This document shows, piece by piece, positions 50,114-58,709 of a stretch of DNA of 64,000 nucleotides; positions within the stretch are counted from its first letter, which is position 1, and every line of letters begins with the position of its first letter. This stretch comes from Phymatolithon calcareum (Eukaryota; Rhodophyta; Florideophyceae; Hapalidiales), in NCBI GenBank assembly GCA_977006965.1, contig OZ345372.1, positions 186,001-250,000 of the forward strand. The letters are read 5' to 3'. The translations under genes were made by a program, and so were the position numbers. Under the pieces are notes generated by a model. That model saw nothing but the letters and a program-made list of their open reading frames with translations. It did no database searches and was not told the DNA's origin.

Positions 50114-51610
50114 ATGTCCTCCTCCTCTCTGTGCATATCACTTTGCAATGCAATTTACACTCTCGCAATTGTAACATTGTGCGTTGGGAAGCCATCTCAC
50201 GCAAATTCCTCGTCGGTATTGAAACGCACTACCCCATCTAGCGCTAACGAGAAGCTCCCTTCACTTTCCACAACACGCCGGGTTCAGCTCAAGACATTCG
50301 ACTCGTGTGTTGAATCAAAACACGGTGGTCGCATTGATATCGGTCCAGTCACTTGCCCCTGCTTTCTGCGTTATTTGGTGTTCAGTGCAAACCCAGGACT
50401 CCTGGACGCGTTCTTCCTTCGCGACGCGTCCTACGTTGACTGGAAGAAATCGAACTTTTCTGGTGATCCGCGAGCTTTCGTCAAAGAGCTCAGCGTCCGC
50501 GCAACTGAGCAGAACAAATCAATCGGAGCGATAAAGAAAGACACCAATGTGTTTCTCCACGACAAATTTCGCCTGATATTTCGAGTCAAGACAAATGGAT
50601 CGACTTGTCTCAACAGTTCTTACGTCTTTGAATCAATGCCGGTCGCATGCCCAATTCGAACCCAAGAAAAAACCACAGCAAGCATTGTCGGTGGAAGTCC
50701 AGTTGTCCGAAATAGCACGATTGACTCTTTTGAATGGATGTGCCTCATTTCGCATGTCACAACGGGTCCTAGATGCGGCGGTGCTCAAATCGCACCTGGG
50801 TATATCCTCACCGCTGCCCATTGCCTGGTGCATCTGATTCCGAAGCAGCACACGGTGCAAATCGGGCCACTGGGTTCGAACGAGGGCACGAAATACGCAA
50901 TTGAGAGGGCATGGGCACATCCGCAGTACAACCACAACAAGAAGCAACCATTGTACGACTTTGCGCTGCTAGAGCTAGAACAAAGCGCAAGAGAGAAGAG
51001 CCGCGCTCATGTGGTCGAAATGAACCGCGACCCCGCAATCCCAGCTCCGGACGACTTCGTCACCGTCGCAGGCTTCGGATACATTTCACAACACTGGAGC
51101 GCACGCCCGACGCCAAACAAGCTCCTTCGCGTCGATGTTCCGGTGATACCATACGAAGAGTGCTTGCGAAATTTCACAAGGCTACGCAGGGACATCCACT
51201 TGTGCGCAGGATATCGAGACGGCGGGTGCGACAGCTGCCAGGCAGACAGTGGCGGACCGTTGCGTTATATTCACGAGCGTGAAGACGGGTCGAGGGTCAT
51301 ACTTCTGGCAGGCATTGTATCTTTCGGCAAGGGATGCGCGCGGAGCAAAACTCCAGGGGTTTACTCCAGGGTTTCTGGGGCCGCGGAATGGGCACAACAC
51401 CAGGCAAAACAAGCGATGAAAGCCAGGAACCAGAAACGTTTTTCTCAAAGGCCCATTGTTCTTATTAGCCTCAGCGTTGGGGCCATAGTCTTTCTTTCCG
51501 CGGTGGCCTCTTTGGGCTTCGTTTTCGTTCGCAGTTTAAAGCTACAGTCGACGCCGACAAACTTAGCTCAGGGAAGCAGTCTGCCAAGTACTTGTGGGAT
51601 TTCGCAATAG
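50114..51610 (+). CDS. membrane-anchored trypsin-like serine protease 2 with N-terminal prodomain
   Basis: The start at 50,114 (MSSSSLCISLCNAIYTLAIV) gives a signal peptide; an earlier in-frame ATG at 50,063 would place 17 polar residues before it. About 190 residues with several cysteines form an unrecognised prodomain. The S1 domain then starts at ASIVGGSPVV. Catalytic residues: His in ILTAAHCLV, Asp in LYDFALLEL, Ser in CDSCQADSGGPL. D189 is present (trypsin-like), but position 193, normally glycine and part of the oxyanion hole, is alanine. A C-terminal helix (IVLISLSVGAIVFLSAVASL) plus a short tail gives a type I membrane protein. 257 bp separate it from protease 1, on the same strand. 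Confidence 0.88.
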   Translation: MSSSSLCISLCNAIYTLAIVTLCVGKPSHANSSSVLKRTTPSSANEKLPSLSTTRRVQLKTFDSCVESKHGGRIDIGPVTCPCFLRYLVFSANPGLLDAFFLRDASYVDWKKSNFSGDPRAFVKELSVRATEQNKSIGAIKKDTNVFLHDKFRLIFRVKTNGSTCLNSSYVFESMPVACPIRTQEKTTASIVGGSPVVRNSTIDSFEWMCLISHVTTGPRCGGAQIAPGYILTAAHCLVHLIPKQHTVQIGPLGSNEGTKYAIERAWAHPQYNHNKKQPLYDFALLELEQSAREKSRAHVVEMNRDPAIPAPDDFVTVAGFGYISQHWSARPTPNKLLRVDVPVIPYEECLRNFTRLRRDIHLCAGYRDGGCDSCQADSGGPLRYIHEREDGSRVILLAGIVSFGKGCARSKTPGVYSRVSGAAEWAQHQAKQAMKARNQKRFSQRPIVLISLSVGAIVFLSAVASLGFVFVRSLKLQSTPTNLAQGSSLPSTCGISQ

Positions 51611-51961
51611 TTTTCATTTTGAAGTAGACGTGCAGAGCACGCTGACGAAAACTATGCAGCACTTACGTGATACCTTGCGCATTCCACCTCCTCGTACATT
51701 GTTCGCACCAGGGCAGTCCCACAGCCAGCATTTCTCGTCCGCGTTAAGCTCCTCCAAGGCCGTAATGTTAGCTTTTGTTTAAGCCACACCACAACTAAGA
51801 GAGGCTGGAAATATCATAACTGTAAAATTTTGATTAATTCAACGCCCTGTTTGACCTGACTGGGTAATGTCGTTGACTGCGCTCCACGGATCAGAAGACC
51901 GAACTAAGTTTTCAACTGCGGCGGAGAAGACCAATTCACCTAGAAGAACCGCAAACAAAGC

Positions 51962-54211
51962 ATGGAAGTTGAAGCAGCAAATTCAGAAGTTAAAGATGAA
52001 ATTGCGTCAGGTGATGATTCTCTATCCCCTGATGAGCAAGAAGAAATAGAGAGCGCACGACTTGAAGTCCAGAAATCTCCAACATTCGACGCTTACAAAA
52101 ATCTGATATCCGTTCTTAGGAAAGCCGGCGACGACATTTTCGCCATTCGGAACGTGCGCAGCGCCTTTGCCAAAGCGTTTCCGCTACCGGCGTCCAATTG
52201 GATTGAGTGGGCGGAGGACGAACTGATGATGGCATCAACCGCAAATGAAAGACAATTTGTCGCACGCGACGTGCTTCAGAGAGGCCTGAGAGATTATGCG
52301 TCGCTACCCCTGTCTGCGAAACTATTGCAACTGCAAATGGACAGGTTTCAAGAAAAAGAATGCACAGCCGGTGAAGTTCGTGCGACTTTTGAACAATTGA
52401 AACAGAAAGGTGTGACGATGCACTTTTCTGAAGGTGCAAAGCTTTGGGAAATTTATCTACGATTTCTGGAGGGAGCTGGATTTTCGGAAGAAATGAAAAA
52501 GGAATGCATAGAGGAAATGGGAAATCAGCCCATCAAAGCCGCGGATGAAACCGAAAACGACATCTCCAAAATGACTAGAGCAGCGAAAATTCAGAGGCCT
52601 GCGAATGTTGAAGACCTTATTACATCTTGCGAAGTTTTTGAATCCAAGCTAGCGGATGCCGGCAGCGACCCGTCGGAGGAGTCTGGTATGCGCTCCGAAG
52701 ATTTAAAAATGCGTTTTGTGGCGTACGCGGTATACCTTACAGAGATTAGCACGCAAGCGGCAAAATCTGTTTGGGAGCGTTGCATGCAAGAATGCTTTCT
52801 GGATAACTCGCTCTGGAGGCAGTACTCCAAGTTTTGTCGGGATCACCGTTCCATAGATGAAGAGAAGGATGTGCTTGAGCGGTCTATTCGCAACGTTTCA
52901 TGGGACCTTTCTGCATGGCACGCAATGATCTGTAATATTATGAGGCGCTGTGAAAAGAAGGTAATCTCAATTGAAGGTGCCTCTCCTGAACTGGTTTGTG
53001 TTTTGGAAGCGGTGCATCCCCATGTATACAGCTCTACAGATTGGGACGGTGCTATGCGACTGTCCGTTGCTGCTCTTATGTGCTACAACATGCTGAAACC
53101 TTCAAAAGAATGTAGGGAAGCAGCGTTCGCGACTGTGGGATACAGCGAAGAGGGAAGTGTCCAGTGGGGCAACTCTAAATTTGCGATGGCCGCAGTGTGT
53201 TTTTCAGAAGGGGATATGAGCGGAGCCATCGGACACATTGAAGATGTTATTACCAGGCGACCTACTGAACTGCGATGGTGGCATAGATACACGCATTTGC
53301 TTCTACGTGCAAGAGTCCCGGACAAAGAAATTCGTGAGGTATTTCGCAGGGGAGTAGAGCTACTTGCGACGGAAGACGATGTGGAGGCATTTGGGTCCTG
53401 CTGGATTGAATTTGAAGCCATGACGAGCGATACGCACATTGGCTTTGAGAGCGCTCGAGAGGCAATGGAAGTTCGCCTTGGGGAACTGTCAAAAGTCAGA
53501 TCAACTGGACCGCTGACAGCTCCACGACAGAGTCATCGTTCGTTGGAAAGAGAAAAGGTTTCAAAAGGACATGGCCAAGTATCTTTGCGGAAGCGAAAAA
53601 CGCCGGAGCTTAAAAAACGGCGGAAACAGGAAAGCACCACCAACGGTAGCACGGTCGATGCCATATCCACAACACCCAAAGGCAATGCAAAACAAGCAGA
53701 GAAAGTCACAAGCACATCTGATGAGTACGAACGTAACACTGTATTTATTAACAACCTACCCTACAAAGCAACGGAGGAAGACTTACGACAAAAATTTGAC
53801 TCTGTTGGGAAAATCAATGGAATTCGGATTCCAAAGCGCGGCGACGGAGCAGCAAAAGGTATCGCGTACATCGAGTTTGCAGACGCAGCGTCCATGGTGG
53901 GCGCATTAGCACTGCATCAAACGCCCGTTTGCGGACGTGAGATTTGGGTGCGACGCTCAAAGCCACCGCGGAACGCCAAAAAACGCCGTCCCGCACCAGG
54001 CAATAAGCACACGACAGGACACAAGCCCCGCCTCACGCTTGATATGAAGACTGACACCGCGGAAGGTGAGAGCGCGATGGATGCGGAACAAAAAGGTGAT
54101 GGCGATACGCAGATGACGGATGCGGGAGCGACCGATGCCGACATCAAGCCGGCAAAGGAGCAATTTAAGACACAGGATGACTTTAGATCGCTTTTGCTGG
54201 GAAAGAAATGA
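51962..54211 (+). CDS. SART3: SART3/Prp24-like U4/U6 snRNP recycling factor
   Basis: 749 residues, intact. An acidic N-terminus is followed by HAT half-repeats over about residues 60-490 (W-x-x-Y/W-A...L patterns such as WIEWAEDELMMAS, LWEIYLRFLEGAG, LWRQYSKFCRDH, WDLSAWHAMI). After basic linkers there is one clear RRM at about 590-665, with RNP2 TVFINNLPY and RNP1 GIAYIEFA. The last residues, DDFRSLLLGKK, match the Lsm-interaction motif at the end of SART3 and Prp24. In those proteins RRMs anneal U4 and U6 snRNA and the C-terminus docks on the Lsm2-8 ring. Human SART3 has two RRMs and Prp24 four; only one is evident here. Confidence 0.88.
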   Translation: MEVEAANSEVKDEIASGDDSLSPDEQEEIESARLEVQKSPTFDAYKNLISVLRKAGDDIFAIRNVRSAFAKAFPLPASNWIEWAEDELMMASTANERQFVARDVLQRGLRDYASLPLSAKLLQLQMDRFQEKECTAGEVRATFEQLKQKGVTMHFSEGAKLWEIYLRFLEGAGFSEEMKKECIEEMGNQPIKAADETENDISKMTRAAKIQRPANVEDLITSCEVFESKLADAGSDPSEESGMRSEDLKMRFVAYAVYLTEISTQAAKSVWERCMQECFLDNSLWRQYSKFCRDHRSIDEEKDVLERSIRNVSWDLSAWHAMICNIMRRCEKKVISIEGASPELVCVLEAVHPHVYSSTDWDGAMRLSVAALMCYNMLKPSKECREAAFATVGYSEEGSVQWGNSKFAMAAVCFSEGDMSGAIGHIEDVITRRPTELRWWHRYTHLLLRARVPDKEIREVFRRGVELLATEDDVEAFGSCWIEFEAMTSDTHIGFESAREAMEVRLGELSKVRSTGPLTAPRQSHRSLEREKVSKGHGQVSLRKRKTPELKKRRKQESTTNGSTVDAISTTPKGNAKQAEKVTSTSDEYERNTVFINNLPYKATEEDLRQKFDSVGKINGIRIPKRGDGAAKGIAYIEFADAASMVGALALHQTPVCGREIWVRRSKPPRNAKKRRPAPGNKHTTGHKPRLTLDMKTDTAEGESAMDAEQKGDGDTQMTDAGATDADIKPAKEQFKTQDDFRSLLLGKK

Positions 54212-54434
54212 GCTCGTGCTCGTTATCTTTCGCATACCGCAGATCGCGTGGCCGCTATAGCTATCGTCTCTGGGTATAGTAAAGGCGCTTGAGATGGTAG
54301 AATACGGTGCTCTTTTGCTTCGTCTTCGCAGGAGGCTGCTCCAGAAAAAGGTTTTTAGAATGAAGTCACTCGTCTGTTAGCATAGGATGTCGCGTGCCAC
54401 TGCTGCTGTTAATATCTTGATCCCAGCGATCTTT

Positions 54435-54626
54435 TCAACATACCTGACGTGCAACGCATTCCGAAAGCATGCGCATATTGTTTTGACAGCGCGCTTCGTT
54501 GAAGTTGTTCTCCTTGAAGCATGAAAGCAGACTCATCATCTCCGGCAAGCACTCTGGACCTTTCTGGGTAAGCCTCTCAATCACGCTCCTTTTCGGCAGC
54601 CGCGGGCGCCTCGCGCTCGATCCCAT
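54435..54626 (-). CDS. twin CX9C protein, probably mitochondrial ribosomal protein mS37 (MRP10/CHCHD1-like)
   Basis: 63 residues from the ATG at 54,626 (MGSSARRPRLPKRSVIERLT). It contains CLPEMMSLLSC and CQNNMRMLSEC, each with exactly nine residues between cysteines, separated by FKENNFNEAR. The C-F-K-x-N-x-F/N-x-x-x-C pattern and small basic N-terminus fit mS37; other twin CX9C proteins cannot be excluded. Such proteins are oxidised by Mia40 or act in the matrix. The frame is open further upstream, but those codons look non-coding. It is divergent from fibrillarin, with 319 bp between starts. Confidence 0.72.
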   Translation of the reverse strand: MGSSARRPRLPKRSVIERLTQKGPECLPEMMSLLSCFKENNFNEARCQNNMRMLSECVARQVC

Positions 54627-54945
54627 TCTGAAGGCGATTGTACTCACTTGGTGTGCGCAAGCGAAAGCTGGATACAGTTTTATAATCTGATCGGACGCTG
54701 TTGGTGGTATCAAGCAGCAGGAATTACTGAGCGAGGTAAAATTTCTCATTGCGAATAATAATTACTTTTCAGGTATGATATAAAAATGTACGCTTACAAA
54801 CAGCATCATACCTCGTGATCCCAGCTCAAAGAAACTTTCACGCCGACGACGTCTTCACCAGCACCGGCAACCGATTAAGAAGGCGTACATCCCAACTGCC
54901 ACCGAGTTTAACTTGTCGCATTCTGCCAAAAGACCAAATCGAAGA

Positions 54946-55944
54946 ATGGCGTACACGCCGCGTGGTGGCCGCGGTGGCGGCCGTGGTGGAGGACGTGATG
55001 GCCGCGGTGGCCGAGGTGGTGGTCGAGGTGGTGGTCGAGGAGGATTTGGCGGAGGTGGCGGTTACGGCGGTGGTGGTGGCTATGGCGGCGGTGACCGCGG
55101 TGGATTTAAACCACGTGGGCGCGGTGGTGGACGTGGACGTGGGGGTGGCCGCGGTGGGCGTGGAGGCCGCGGTGGACTTGGATCCCGCGGTGGGTCGAAG
55201 GTGATTGTCGAGCCTTTCAGGCATGCTGGGATCTACGTCGTCAAAGGCAAAGACGACGCCCTTGCAACTAAGAATCTTGTTGTGGGGGAAAGTGTCTATG
55301 GAGAGAAGCGAGTGTCAGTTGAAACTGAACCATCCATGGTCGCGGCGGGTACGGGTGATATGCAGAAGGAGAAGGTTGAGTACAGATTTTGGTCGCCCTT
55401 CCGATCGAAGCTTGCTGCGGGTATTGTCGGTGGTATTGACAAGTGTTGGATTGTACCGGGAGCAAAAGTGCTTTATCTGGGTGCTGCGTCTGGAACGACT
55501 GTTTCTCATGTGTCCGATATTGTTGGTCCCAGCGGCGTTGTGTATGCTGTAGAGTTTTCTCCTCGATCGGGTCGTGATTTGGTCAATCTTGCGAAGAAGC
55601 GTACGAATATTGTGCCAATTATTGAGGACGCAAGACATCCAGCGAAGTATAGGATGCTGCTCGGCATGGTTGACGTCATTTTCGCAGATGTTGCACAGCC
55701 GGACCAAGCTAGAATTGTGGGGATCAATGCTCAAGCTTACTTGAAGACCGGTGGACATTATATGATCTCTATTAAGGCGAACTGCATCGACTCAACAGCA
55801 CCGGCGGAAGCTGTATTCGCAAGTGAAGTGGACAAGTTGCGCGCGTTGAATCTACGACCTCTCGAACAACTGACTCTTGAGCCGTACGAAAGAGATCATT
55901 GTATTGTTGTGGGCGTTTTCAAGAAGAAGAAGTCTTCTGCATAG
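54946..55944 (+). CDS. FBL: fibrillarin, box C/D snoRNP 2'-O-methyltransferase
   Basis: From ATG 54,946 the first about 85 residues are an RGG/GGY-rich domain ([19 protein letters not shown] and so on). The methyltransferase domain starts at [19 protein letters not shown]. Key elements: [20 protein letters not shown] (SAM-binding), [41 protein letters not shown] and [10 protein letters not shown], which together supply the K-D-D-K catalytic set. Fibrillarin methylates rRNA guided by box C/D snoRNAs in the nucleolus. Full length and intact. An earlier non-ATG start would only add unlikely residues. Convergent with the lumen protein, 146 bp between stops. Confidence 0.97.
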   Translation: MAYTPRGGRGGGRGGGRDGRGGRGGGRGGGRGGFGGGGGYGGGGGYGGGDRGGFKPRGRGGGRGRGGGRGGRGGRGGLGSRGGSKVIVEPFRHAGIYVVKGKDDALATKNLVVGESVYGEKRVSVETEPSMVAAGTGDMQKEKVEYRFWSPFRSKLAAGIVGGIDKCWIVPGAKVLYLGAASGTTVSHVSDIVGPSGVVYAVEFSPRSGRDLVNLAKKRTNIVPIIEDARHPAKYRMLLGMVDVIFADVAQPDQARIVGINAQAYLKTGGHYMISIKANCIDSTAPAEAVFASEVDKLRALNLRPLEQLTLEPYERDHCIVVGVFKKKKSSA

Positions 55945-56090
55945 GATATGGTCTCATACGTCTTCCTCACCTTGTAAACATTGCTAATTAAGTAGTATCC
56001 TTGACCCAATTGTGTATATTCTTGCCTCGTCTAAACATATTTCTTCCCTGGGCTATGTCGGCGTTCCACATTAATGAAATCAGAAAACTC

Positions 56091-56711
56091 TCACTTCATC
56101 ACTACCACTTTTGCATTGTCGAAACCCTCTGCAGTCTCCCTCGGAAGCCTGGCTATCTTAATGTATTTGCGAAAAGCCTCGACAGCCATGGAGTAATGTT
56201 CCAGTGCCTCCTCCGTCTCAGTCGCCGTCTTCATGGCCGTAACCTCGTCAAAAAGCCTGTCGGTACAAATCTGAAGGTCACGAGTTTTCTGGCCAACATA
56301 ATTATCGCTAAATGAGGTAGCATAAATACCGAGTGCACGGCGAAATTTTACATCGAACTCGCGTGCCTCCACTGCAGCTACCACGGCGGACGTATTGCCC
56401 TTCGAAAGGTCAGCCCCAATTTCGCGCAAAGCTGTCCCTCCTGCCGATATTCGAGGATAATACCTCTCAAATGCACGGTTTGCGGCCATCAGCGTGCGGT
56501 CGGCAAGCGCGGGAGGTGGAGCAACGGCTGCCGCCGCAAGGGCGACTGCGGTACCTGCGAGAGAGACAAGAACGGAGCGACGTGTCGGCCGGGCGTCATT
56601 CCCTCTCGCGGCACACACAACTTGGTGAGCATTGGCGCGAACCTCGGTGCTTGATGGCTGTTGCACAGAACGAAGTCGGAAAACTGAGGGTGCGTTCACG
56701 ACAAAGGCCAT
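56091..56711 (-). CDS. thylakoid-lumen protein with Tat-type signal, PsbQ-like
   Basis: The ATG at 56,711 (MAFVVNAPSVFRLRSVQQPS) starts a Ser/Arg/Ala-rich plastid transit peptide. A second targeting signal follows: TRRSVLVSLAGTAVALAAAA, then VAPPPALA before D, with twin arginines and an A-x-A cleavage site, as for thylakoid lumen import by the Tat pathway. The mature part is about 145 residues, all helical (RAFERYYPRISAGGTALREI, ALEHYSMAVEAFRKYI), consistent with a four-helix bundle such as PsbQ of photosystem II. PsbQ-like assignment is by architecture; another lumenal helical protein is possible. The frame continues upstream to 56,777, but those codons do not resemble a transit peptide. Confidence 0.7.
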   Translation of the reverse strand: MAFVVNAPSVFRLRSVQQPSSTEVRANAHQVVCAARGNDARPTRRSVLVSLAGTAVALAAAAVAPPPALADRTLMAANRAFERYYPRISAGGTALREIGADLSKGNTSAVVAAVEAREFDVKFRRALGIYATSFSDNYVGQKTRDLQICTDRLFDEVTAMKTATETEEALEHYSMAVEAFRKYIKIARLPRETAEGFDNAKVVVMK

Positions 56712-57030
56712 GACGTTGTTGGGGAGAAGGCCTATTGTGGTTCGGAAACAATGCCTGGTGAACGGTTGTGATCTCAATCATTGAGAATTCCAAATGCACG
56801 GCAAGGGTCAATTTTGAGCATATTTACAGTGCTAATCTAATGATATGTGCGGTTAGAACGACTTCCGCTTCAATGCGCGTCCCCATGGCTCTATTGAGGC
56901 GCAGCTCGAATTGGACTTTCGCCCGAGGGCAGAAAAGAGGAAATTGAGGTTACTGTAGTTTTCATGAGCTGCACAGAACATAAGCTACGGAGCTGAAAAA
57001 CAATTAGGAGTTAGTCGAAAAACGCAAACA
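56712..57030. other. intergenic between lumen protein start and SWS1-like stop
   Basis: No gene recognised; presumably holds the promoter of the lumen protein gene (transcribed leftward). Confidence 0.5.
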
Positions 57031-57564
57031 TTAATCTTGTCCTGAATTGCGAACTGTCTGGCCTGCCGCGATGGAGTGGTCCAACAATTTCGCCAGTTCG
57101 TCTGCGGGGGTGTGTCGCACGCGGGCAGTTCCCATGGCTGCACTAAGCCCTGCTGCAATTATGTGCTTGCAGAACCGCTCCCCCCGAAAAGCATATGCTC
57201 CACAGTCACAGGAATGATGAACACGTCCTGACACCGGAGCGAGAGACGGCGGGGATGATCGGACATAGAAGCCCCCCACCAGCGCAACATGTCCGCCGAC
57301 CACAAAAGCCAAAGCAGCCTCTGACCAAACTGCATCAACGTGTGCATTGTCGTCTAGAAGCGTACACGCCGCTTTGGTCGCTTTAGGGGCCAGGGAGTTT
57401 AAGCCGGCGAGTACGCGAGGCGGGATCGTAGGTCGTAGAGAGAGCGGGCGAGGTTCGGCACTAGGGATGACTCCCGGTGGTGCTGTTTCTAGTACCTCGA
57501 AGCAGCAATTGTGAGCCTCGTGCAGCAGGGCTGTGAGCTCCAATTCAGGGCAGAGTGTGGACAT
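57031..57564 (-). CDS. SWIM zinc-finger protein, SWS1/ZSWIM7-like
   Basis: 178 codons from the ATG at 57,564 (MSTLCPELELTALLHEAHNC). The SWIM motif is HHSCDCGAYAFRGERFCKHI followed by IAAGLSAAMG, that is C-x-C...C-x-H. The A-F/Y-A...CKH-I-x-A-A-x-L-x-x-A-M form is characteristic of SWS1 (ZSWIM7), the conserved partner of Rad51 paralogues in the Shu complex, which supports homologous recombination. The upstream half is less conserved, as in the family. The frame stays open to 57,705, but the region before 57,564 holds TACAGTA motifs and is likely promoter or leader. Intact. Confidence 0.72.
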   Translation of the reverse strand: MSTLCPELELTALLHEAHNCCFEVLETAPPGVIPSAEPRPLSLRPTIPPRVLAGLNSLAPKATKAACTLLDDNAHVDAVWSEAALAFVVGGHVALVGGFYVRSSPPSLAPVSGRVHHSCDCGAYAFRGERFCKHIIAAGLSAAMGTARVRHTPADELAKLLDHSIAAGQTVRNSGQD

Positions 57565-58709
57565 CTTTCGAAACAATGGGATAGTGAGTGACTCCGCCCG
57601 TGTGTGGGAGAGCTCGTGGTCGAATCGCAAGAGAAATTTACTGTTAAGCTGTGAGTGTACAGTACCTGATACACAAGACTTGTGTACAGTACCAAATGCA
57701 GTCAATCTTCTACAATATTCGACAGTCCTGTGACCGTCGGGTTGTCTGCTTCGTGACTAGGCAGCTGGTTGCGGGAACATGTGAAATTTAGTTTACGGGA
57801 ATGTCACAGAGCTCCCCAACAAACATCATCCGGCATTGTAGAATTTCGCCACAGTGGCGAAATTCATTGGAATTTTGTTCAAATTTATGATACAATAACC
57901 TACCAACTTTCAAAACAGTTTTGGGATACTGTAATTCTTTGATCTTCCTTGTGATGAGGTCTGCTGACGAGTTTGAATGGTTTTCCCGAAAAATTGACTT
58001 CGTGACATCCGGGTTATACTGTACAGCTGTACTGTAGTACAGCACAGCCCAGATGTCACGACGTATAAGTTAAACACAATTGTGTTACAGTACTTCGGTT
58101 GTTATTAAGGGGTTATCCTTGAGCTACTGTAGAACCAGTCGCAAATTCATGATTAGCGGGAAGAATCGGATGAGTAACCGCGCCTTCACAACTTCTGGGG
58201 TCAGTACTGTACAGTACCAATTCCTCATGATAAATTCATTAATGGAACTTATATCATGCTTGGAACAAGACTACAGTACATTATACTGTACAGTATTTTC
58301 AGAAAAGAAGTTGAATCGCTTCCAGTAATTTTTTGCTCAGTACATATTCATTACATAACTATGAAGCAATGAAAAGGCCAATGTCGCTGCTACAGTAGGG
58401 ACTTCCGTGAGACATGAACGTTAGCTTGTTTAGCTAATACAGTACTATACTGTACTGTAGTTATCCCAGGAACGATATCATAGAGGAGCAAAGATAATAA
58501 AGTCGCAGATTACTGCGGTGATTGCAATATACTGTACTGTATGTCACAACAACTTTGAAGGTCGCATGCATGCAAATACTGTAAGACAACGATTCATATC
58601 CGCAGTGTCTTTCACTTGAGCTGCGACATCAAGTATTCGGGCATATCGTTCAAGCACGAGTGAATAATGGAACAGCCATTACATGTTACAGCCATTACAT
58701 GTTACTGTT
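57565..58709. promoter_or_regulatory. 1.1-kb intergenic region dense in TACTGTA/TACAGTA palindromes
   Basis: At least twelve clusters of TACTGTA, TACAGTA or overlaps such as TACTGTACAGTA occur between 57,657 and 58,580, together with a 25-bp hairpin palindrome at 57,841-57,865. The region lies between the start of the SWS1-like gene and the 3' end of the RING gene. No coding sequence was found. Confidence 0.6.
57841..57865. repeat. 25-bp palindrome
   Basis: GAATTTCGCCAC and GTGGCGAAATTC are perfect inverted repeats around one central A. It lies 277 bp upstream of the SWS1-like start codon. Confidence 0.85.

Noticed and set aside
54913-54945. Upstream non-ATG start for fibrillarin
   Set aside because: The ATG at 54,946 directly begins the RGG domain as in other fibrillarins; the longer frame needs a TTG start.
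54815-55224. Val/Ala-rich and Thr/Ala-rich frames over the fibrillarin start
   Set aside because: They are shadows of the GGN-repeat coding region of fibrillarin in other frames.
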